NCBI GenBank assembly: GCA_900074745.1
Contig: LT598469.1
Location: 992,001 to 1,056,000 of the forward strand
Direction: 5' to 3'
DNA from: Lachancea mirantina
Lineage: Eukaryota > Ascomycota > Saccharomycetes > Saccharomycetales > Saccharomycetaceae
DNA: 64,000 nt
Positions within the stretch are counted from its first letter, which is position 1. Each line of letters opens with the position of its first letter. The position numbers and the translations under genes are program-made. Below the pieces are notes generated by a model. That model was given only the letters and a program-made list of their open reading frames with translations. It was not told where the DNA came from and searched no databases. Of this stretch, positions 58,360-64,000 are shown piece after piece.

Positions 58360-60075
58360 ATGATGGGACCCGCAGAAGGAGATCAAGCTTCGGTAGTCAG
58401 CAAGAGGCCGATGCCCAAAGATGGAGAAAATACTACAGTAGACGGACTGCGAAGCACTAAGAAAAAGAAAACGGAACCGCCTCAGTTCAATTTCCTGAAG
58501 TTCTGTTACCGACACAATCCTGACCTGCAACGGTCGCCCACGCATCATGAATGCGTGGCACAGGACCAGAAAAAACGCTTGGAGCTGAGCAAGAAGATCT
58601 CTGCGCTCCCGGATGAGGAGCAGAGAGAAGTGAACAATGTCCTTTCAACTTTTTCGCAGGCGAACGATCGGACTAGAAAATTGCTGCTTGAAGGCATGCT
58701 ATGGAACTGCTGCTTTCCGCAGCTTTCTTTTGTCGCCTCTGAGGTACACAAGCTAATTAAGATCGATTTTGTCGGTACTCTTCCCGAGGAAATTTCGCTA
58801 AAGATCCTTGGATATTTGGATTGCCAAAGCTTATGCAACGCTGCGCGTGTCTGTAGGAGGTGGCAACAGCTGGCAGACGATGACAAAGTGTGGTACCACA
58901 TGTGTCAACAGCACATCGACCGAAAGTGCCCGAACTGTGGTTGGGGGCTGCCCTTGATGCATATGAAGAGAGCAAGATTCATTGAAAATCCCGAGCAGCA
59001 ACAGCCAAAATGTGCCATGCAATCCTCGTCGAAGTCGGTAGATGGCAGAAAGACGCGACCTTGGAAAGTCATATACAGGGAGCGTTTTAAAGTCGAGTCC
59101 AACTGGAGAAAAGGAACTTGTCAGGTACAAGAGTTTAAGGGTCACATGGATGGGGTTCTTTCATTACAATTCAACTACCGGTGTTTATTTACGGGGTCAT
59201 ATGACTCTACGGTAGCAATCTGGGACCTTGCGTCTGGTAATCTTGTCAGAAGACTCACGGGCCATCACGATGGTGTCAAATCCCTCTACTTCGATGACCA
59301 GAAACTGATTACTGGATCGCTTGACCGAACAATTCGGGTCTGGAATTACGTTACGGGCGCTTGTGTCTCTACCTATCGGGGCCATTCTGACAGCGTCCTC
59401 AGCATCGACTCCTACAAAAAAATTATAGTGTCTGGGTCTGCGGACAAGACCATCAAAATCTGGCATGTTGAATCGCGCACTTGCTACACTTTGAGAGGGC
59501 ATACAGAGTGGGTGAGCTGCGTTAAATTGCATCCTAAAAGTTACACGTGCTTCAGTGGCAGCGATGACACAACTATTCGAATGTGGGACATAAGGTCCAA
59601 CGCTTGCATTAAGGTCTTCCGAGGGCACGTTGGCCAGGTCCAAAAAGTGATTCCGTTGACAATTTTGGATATAGAGAACCTTGTAACTGACGTTCAAAAT
59701 GAAGTGCAGCTCAACAACAATCCTTTGCCGGGCCAGGAAGAAACGTGGGCTCCAATGGATGAATCTTTGACCTATCCGACGCATATTTTATCTTGCTCTC
59801 TAGATAACACTATTAAGTTGTGGGATGTAAAGACGGGGAAATGCGTTCGAACGCATTTTGGTCATGTTGAAGGCGTGTGGGATATCGCAGCCGACAATTT
59901 CCGCATTGTGAGTGGCTCGCACGACAGAACCGTGAAAGTTTGGGATTTGCAATCGGGAAAATGCATACACACTTTTGAGGGCCATCAGGCACCAATTACG
60001 TGTTTAGGAATAGGTGATTCAGAATTTGTGAGCGGCGATGAGCTAGGAGTGGTGCGTCTTTACAGGTTCGATTAG
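58360..60075 (+). CDS. MET30: F-box WD40 protein Met30 (SCF substrate receptor)
   Basis: Substrate receptor of the SCF-Met30 ubiquitin ligase, which restrains the sulfur activator Met4 and is needed for the cell cycle and the cadmium response. The 571-aa protein (S. cerevisiae 640) has FNFLKFCYRHNPD near the start, an F-box at about 134-180 (LPEEISLKILGYLDCQSLCNAAR), the linker with RKCPNCGWGLPL, and eight WD repeats (FTGSYDSTVAIWD to VSGSHDRTVKVWD). The start is the ATG at 58360. It is shorter than S. cerevisiae Met30 in the N-terminal tail and in loops of the propeller. Order matches YIL046W. Confidence 0.96.
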   Translation: MMGPAEGDQASVVSKRPMPKDGENTTVDGLRSTKKKKTEPPQFNFLKFCYRHNPDLQRSPTHHECVAQDQKKRLELSKKISALPDEEQREVNNVLSTFSQANDRTRKLLLEGMLWNCCFPQLSFVASEVHKLIKIDFVGTLPEEISLKILGYLDCQSLCNAARVCRRWQQLADDDKVWYHMCQQHIDRKCPNCGWGLPLMHMKRARFIENPEQQQPKCAMQSSSKSVDGRKTRPWKVIYRERFKVESNWRKGTCQVQEFKGHMDGVLSLQFNYRCLFTGSYDSTVAIWDLASGNLVRRLTGHHDGVKSLYFDDQKLITGSLDRTIRVWNYVTGACVSTYRGHSDSVLSIDSYKKIIVSGSADKTIKIWHVESRTCYTLRGHTEWVSCVKLHPKSYTCFSGSDDTTIRMWDIRSNACIKVFRGHVGQVQKVIPLTILDIENLVTDVQNEVQLNNNPLPGQEETWAPMDESLTYPTHILSCSLDNTIKLWDVKTGKCVRTHFGHVEGVWDIAADNFRIVSGSHDRTVKVWDLQSGKCIHTFEGHQAPITCLGIGDSEFVSGDELGVVRLYRFD

Positions 60076-60386
60076 CATGGACTGGTATTAGCCAGAGGTC
60101 TCGATATGTAACTATACACGAAAATAAGTCATCCACTGGGTGGATTTCAAATGTCGCACGTCTATCGTTCCCTTGAAGGAAAGGGCATCATCAGCTGAGA
60201 TTGCACAAAGGGCACAATAATTCAAAAAGTGAAGCTGGAGCTCAAGTTGAGCAGAAAGCAGCTACTTCCCATAGCTGCGAGGGCATAAATCGGTTAATTG
60301 CATTCAAGGTTTTAATAGACGGCCCATAAAAATTTACGATCGATACGCTGAAACAGGTTTGGATAGATAGATGAGAGCTCGAAGAA
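60076..60386. other. MET30 3' region and GIP2 promoter
   Basis: 311 bp without a gene. An upstream ATG at 60371 opens a 13-codon frame that overlaps the GIP2 start (60387) out of frame; if transcribed it could lower translation of the phosphatase subunit. Confidence 0.45.
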
Positions 60387-61727
60387 ATGTATATCAGGGG
60401 CGCCGAACATAACACAACGCCTAGAGGAGTTTCTAAACTCAAATCCCTGGAATACCTTCATAAGCCAAAACGCGTGTCCCAACAGCAAGACCTCTTCCCG
60501 GATGAGTCAGTGCGCCGGAACACGGACCTGAATCGGGGCATGTTAACTGTAGACACATTAAACGATCGAAATGAAAAGGAGAACAAAGATTCGAATGGAG
60601 TCGACAAGCTCATTAGAGACTCATTGGGAGCTCGGTATGTGCCCGACAGCTCGGACAGTGGAGTTCCGTGCTATTTCCCCGGTGATGATGATTACGACGA
60701 CATGGAAGAACAACCGCCCTTGGTGCGTAAAAAATCAGGCGAGATAGTGCGCCCGAGCATCAGATTTCATCGACGCTCGAAATCGCTGCCAACCACTCCC
60801 AGTATTTCTGACACCAATCTGCAAATGAAAGTCATGCCGACCCCGAAAAGAAGCAAAAGTGTGCATTTTGATCGCGACGACGTCGTCAGCGTCAAGTATT
60901 TCTGGAAGGACGACTCACCACAGGACGTTGCGAGCCAAGCCGTCGAGCAAAATACTTTAGAAGAGCGCACTTATCGCAACCCATGGGAACGGGGTATCCT
61001 TCCCGCGGAGTTCAGAGACGATCCCGAAGACCTGACGATGACAATGTCCAATTTGACCCTCGAAAGAAAGGCCGCAGCAGGCCCATTGCGGCGGAGCAGG
61101 CGTTACCAACGCTTGAAGCATCCCGTGGGTAACGCGTCGCAGAGCCATGCGCACGACGCGGATCGGCAAAACTCCGAACGTGGGGAATCACGTGACTATG
61201 GTGGTGGTAGTCCTGGCCAGGGTCGTCGTCCAGGGTTACCGCAGGGCTACATGCTGCGAAACGCCAACTTCTCAATCCTGAGTAGCAACGACCCGTGTAG
61301 TCTGAAACAAAACGTGTTTGTGAAGCTGGCCAACCAAAGCGAATGTTTCTTGCAAGAGGTGTCACTCACTCCGGGGACCTCCACACTAGCGGGCCAGGTT
61401 TTCGTGAAGAACATATATTACGAAAAAAAAGTGGTCGTTCGCTACTCGTGGGACCGCTGGCGCACTTCCCGGGACGTAGAGTGCGTGTGGGTTAGCACCG
61501 GCGATGACGTGCTTCCAGGCTTGGGCATGGACCGCTTCGAGTTCAGAATCGGTTTATTCGGATCGCAGCACATCGAGTTATGTGTTCAGTACACGACCCG
61601 CGACGCGCAGCAGCGTCGCGAGGTGTGGGACAACAATTTTGGACGCAATTACAGCTTTGATATTGCTTTTGGCGGCAACACAGGCTCCACGGGCAACACC
61701 ATGTTCCACAATCCATGGGCGAGCTAA
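60387..61727 (+). CDS. GIP2: Glc7 (PP1) regulatory subunit for glycogen, Gip2/Pig2
   Basis: Targets protein phosphatase 1 (Glc7) to glycogen and glycogen synthase. The 446-aa protein (S. cerevisiae 548 and 538) carries an RVxF-type PP1-docking motif, KSVHF, in RSKSVHFDRDDVVSVKYF (about 150-170). The C-terminal CBM21 glycogen-binding domain is at about 295-430: FVKLANQSECFLQEVSL, GQVFVKNIYYEKKVVVRYS and DRFEFRIGLFG. Before the docking motif is a basic, Ser-rich segment. Single counterpart of YER054C and YIL045W. Confidence 0.93.
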   Translation: MYIRGAEHNTTPRGVSKLKSLEYLHKPKRVSQQQDLFPDESVRRNTDLNRGMLTVDTLNDRNEKENKDSNGVDKLIRDSLGARYVPDSSDSGVPCYFPGDDDYDDMEEQPPLVRKKSGEIVRPSIRFHRRSKSLPTTPSISDTNLQMKVMPTPKRSKSVHFDRDDVVSVKYFWKDDSPQDVASQAVEQNTLEERTYRNPWERGILPAEFRDDPEDLTMTMSNLTLERKAAAGPLRRSRRYQRLKHPVGNASQSHAHDADRQNSERGESRDYGGGSPGQGRRPGLPQGYMLRNANFSILSSNDPCSLKQNVFVKLANQSECFLQEVSLTPGTSTLAGQVFVKNIYYEKKVVVRYSWDRWRTSRDVECVWVSTGDDVLPGLGMDRFEFRIGLFGSQHIELCVQYTTRDAQQRREVWDNNFGRNYSFDIAFGGNTGSTGNTMFHNPWAS

Positions 61728-61836
61728 AAGCACCGAGAGTCACGTGAACAACCCTCAACCCACCCACACACCCGTCTCTCTCTCTCTTTCTCTCTCTAAC
61801 ACTCGCGCTCTTTTGCGAATAGAAATGGACTCTCTG

Positions 61837-62313
61837 TTACTTCTGTGTGCGAAATACTTTCACGACTCCACATCCGCTGCCCATTTGCCCGCCGGAAGAG
61901 AATGCCGCCGCCCACAAGCAAAAGTCAGCCGTGCAGCGACAGGCACACAACCCTAAGAGGGCACCTCGCAAAGGAACCTTCTTGTCTGTTGCGCACTCAA
62001 GTCTAACCGCCACGCCCACAGTAAGCATGAACGCAACGAGCCCAATGCAACGAGACCTATCCCGATCCTGTTCACTAGTATCACAATTTTTGCTACGTAA
62101 GCCATCTCCGTCGTTGGGCCAGACCGCCAGCCCCAGCGGCCCGCCGAAAAGCAACGCTACGGACCGCACTGTAAACAGGAAGCATTTGTCAAGAGTATAC
62201 AATTGACCGAAATAGGCAACCAGAACACTTAATATGTCAGCAGCAGGACGGCCGGCGGTACTGCCGTTCTGTGCCCACAGCTGCTTAGGCAGCCCGGAGA
62301 AAGGAAGCTTCAT
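61837..62313 (-). CDS. Doubtful hypothetical membrane-like ORF
   Basis: 158-codon ATG-initiated frame in the 1.1-kb gap after GIP2 (which also has a CT-rich run at about 61771-61797). It begins MKLPFSGLPKQLWAQN and shows two or three hydrophobic stretches (LSVLVAYFGQLY...SVALLFGGPLGLAVW; CIGLVAFMLTVGVAV). TATAAAA lies about 40 bp before the ATG on that strand, though a short uORF also intervenes. Against it: no family is recognised, the Cys/Arg/Gly-rich end looks random, and S. cerevisiae has no gene at this place. Kept only as a possibility. Confidence 0.22.
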   Translation of the reverse strand: MKLPFSGLPKQLWAQNGSTAGRPAADILSVLVAYFGQLYTLDKCFLFTVRSVALLFGGPLGLAVWPNDGDGLRSKNCDTSEQDRDRSRCIGLVAFMLTVGVAVRLECATDKKVPLRGALLGLCACRCTADFCLWAAAFSSGGQMGSGCGVVKVFRTQK

Positions 62314-62820
62314 CGCTGCTGAGGTGCATGGGTGCAATGTTTTATACTGTACTCTTCCCCTAGTGTAAGCCGTTTTAGCCTCCGATCATCGCTGTGTGCG
62401 GGCTAGCGAGCGCAAAAGTCCACCCATACCTTCCCAGCCGAAATCCGCGCGCACAAATTGTGAAACTTTCTCGGCGCCCACGGATGAGCTAGACGCCGTT
62501 AACGCCGGTGCACACAGCGGGCTGCAGGCGTGCCCTACACGCCACTTCTGCATGAGACTACTCCGTGAAGTTCCCGCGACGCTGCGTCCCCTTTAGCCCA
62601 TTAGGCAAAACTATGCGGCGACGTTAGTCAGAGCAATTGCTCTGCGTTGTTTTTAGGCTGCCCTGCCTGCGCGGTTGAGGTATATATCTTGATGCACTGA
62701 GCTCATCGGCATGATTATAAATTGGAGGCCCTCGGGTTCCAGCAACGACTGATTTCTGGGCTTTTGACGAGTGCACCTACACCTACCACAAAATCCTTTC
62801 GGACAGACACAACAAACAGA

Positions 62821-62931
62821 ATGCAAGACTTGCAAGTATTGGCTTCCATTTTCGCGGTAATGCTCGTATGTTATTGGCGCACGCATTTGGCTACGATGCA
62901 CAGATACAGAGGCCAAGTGCCCTCGCTCTGA
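62821..62931 (+). CDS. 36-aa single-span membrane micro-protein (YER053C-A position)
   Basis: Small frame of 36 codons: MQDLQVLASIFAVMLVCYW forms one hydrophobic segment (about 4-19), followed by a basic, hydrophilic end (RTHLATMHRYRGQVPSL). TATAAA lies at about 62716, 105 bp upstream. In S. cerevisiae the tiny gene YER053C-A (37 aa, product reported at the ER) lies just beyond GIP2 in the same direction, which is the situation here. I cannot compare sequences from memory, so orthology rests on place, size and the membrane segment. Confidence 0.5.
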   Translation: MQDLQVLASIFAVMLVCYWRTHLATMHRYRGQVPSL

Positions 62932-64000
62932 ATTAGAGGGCGCAACATCGGGCTTAATGGAGCTCATCGCTGGGCGAATGGAGTCAGGACCGGAAGGAAT
63001 GGTACAGAATTACCTCATCACCGGCACCCATGCACCCACAGTTATTTTTGCTGTTTATGTAAGCAGGGGGTTTCGGGTCTAGCCCGGCTTTGGCCGGCAA
63101 GGTGAAACTCACGAAACTCGCCTTACGAGAAGCGCGGTACGACTCACGACTTGAAGATACATTACAGAAATAATACGGGGAAACTACACAGCGGGCGTGA
63201 TAATTTTAACAACATAACTACGTGTCGCTGCACGTTTGGTTCATTCTAGGATTAATTAATTAGTAATAATAACACATACATTGGAAGAAATCCGGCTACT
63301 TGTGCGACGCGGAGAGCGGGGACACTTCCGTACAAAACGACTTGTATCGGCAAATGTGTCATTTGTCTGGCGCCGATCTCTCCGCGGCTCCGCGGCTCCG
63401 CGGCAAATTGGGGGCGCGTGACCAAGTTGGGGTTGTTGGACTATCGCAGAGTGCATTGGAGAACTGGGGATGACGCAGGGGGTCAACAAGGGACGAGGGC
63501 CGACGAGCAGAAAATCATACATAAGGAAGGAACATGCCGCCAGTAATTCTGTTCGTCACCGCGTTGTCAGGGCCAATAGAATATGCCCTTATGTAGTTTA
63601 TACAATAGACAGAGCGCTGTCACCAAGCTTTCGGCGGCCACAATGTGAGTGAAAGTCGTCGAGGGGTCGGTTTCGAAGCCTTTCGTCGAATACGTGGCGC
63701 ATTCAAGACGAGGGGTCTGACAAGAATTTGCGGCGGTTCCCGGTGGGGAGAGCTCCCTGTCAAAGAGTTTAAAGGTGAGAGACGTAGATTGCCTGTGAAA
63801 ACGTCGGGGTCGTGGATACTGATCTACTCGGGCATCGAACTGTCGAAGTTTGCTTTTTCGGAACGCGCCCTTTTTTTAGCCAATTCCATATCCACCCCTT
63901 ACCCCCGAAGAAAACCAATGGTTACGGCATCTACCGCTCCAATGACGACAGATTTTAGTGTTGCGCGATTAAACGCTTGTGCCACGGATACAACAACCTA
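62932..64000. other. Right-edge stretch, no recognisable gene
   Basis: About 1.07 kb without a supportable gene. Present are CACCCATGCACCCACAG (about 63025-63041, Rap1-like core), a triple CTCCGCGG repeat (63380-63403) and a 60-codon ATG frame (63470-63652) with no family resemblance. It is probably promoter DNA for a gene beyond the window; PIC2 or AGE2 would be expected from the S. cerevisiae order. Confidence 0.5.
63380..63403. repeat. Triple CTCCGCGG repeat
   Basis: Three perfect tandem copies of CTCCGCGG. Each holds CCGCGG, an everted CGG pair of the kind bound by zinc-cluster regulators, and is one base from the pleiotropic drug response element TCCGCGGA. Confidence 0.9.

Overview
The window is nuclear DNA from a budding yeast of the Saccharomycetaceae that did not pass through the whole-genome duplication (WGD). 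Genes are compact and nearly intronless. Splice signals are of the Saccharomyces type (GTATGT, TACTAAC), and promoters carry yeast regulatory motifs. Gene order interleaves the two post-WGD copies known from Saccharomyces cerevisiae. From 0.4 to 29 kb, genes found on S. cerevisiae chromosomes XIV (YNR026-YNR033) and III (YCR063-YCR073) alternate in one line. From 30 to 63 kb, genes from chromosomes V (YER053-YER065) and IX (YIL045-YIL056) alternate in the same way. Pairs duplicated in S. cerevisiae (SSK2/SSK22, CPR4/CPR8, SEC12/SED4, VHR1/VHR2, GPP1/GPP2, PCL6/PCL7, MMF1/HMF1, RPL34A/B, GIP2/PIG2) are single here. A Lachancea-like or Torulaspora/Zygosaccharomyces-like species fits; the species cannot be fixed from the sequence by eye.

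Left block (1-29 kb): ABZ1, HUB1, PPG1, SSK2, RSA4, IMG2, ALG12, ZNG1, CPR8, a Zn(II)2Cys6 regulator that S. cerevisiae lacks at this place, ATG15, BUD17, SEC12/SED4, RAD18, HCM1, BUD31 and an intron-bearing tRNA-Ser(CGA), the equivalent of SUP61. A second intron-bearing tRNA, Ser(UGA), lies 0.7 kb away in the opposite direction, and the join between the two ancestral blocks falls at this tRNA pair.

Right block (30-64 kb): ICL1, VHR, a YIL055C-like gene, THO1, GPP, CEM1, DFG10, FCY2, a GC-rich non-coding island that may be a structured RNA, PCL6/7, PET117, MMF1/HMF1, RPL34 (intron), NEO1, SYG1, HIS1 (intron), MET30, GIP2/PIG2 and a 36-codon membrane micro-ORF placed like YER053C-A. The last kilobase is non-coding as far as can be seen.

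The genes are ordinary housekeeping and regulatory genes rather than one pathway, and no new multi-gene system is evident. Several promoters carry textbook sites that fit their gene: PAC/RRPE for RSA4, MCB for HCM1, CSRE for ICL1, Gcn4 for HIS1, Met31/32 plus Cbf1 for MET30, Rap1 for RPL34. The most unusual points are a spliced HIS1, an eL34 ribosomal protein that has lost three of its four zinc-knuckle cysteines, a Sec12-type protein with a long lumenal tail ending in HDEL, a single MMF1/HMF1 gene with two good start codons and inverted orientation, and the structured-RNA candidate near 44 kb. No transposon, LTR, virus-like element, CRISPR array or centromere was recognised.
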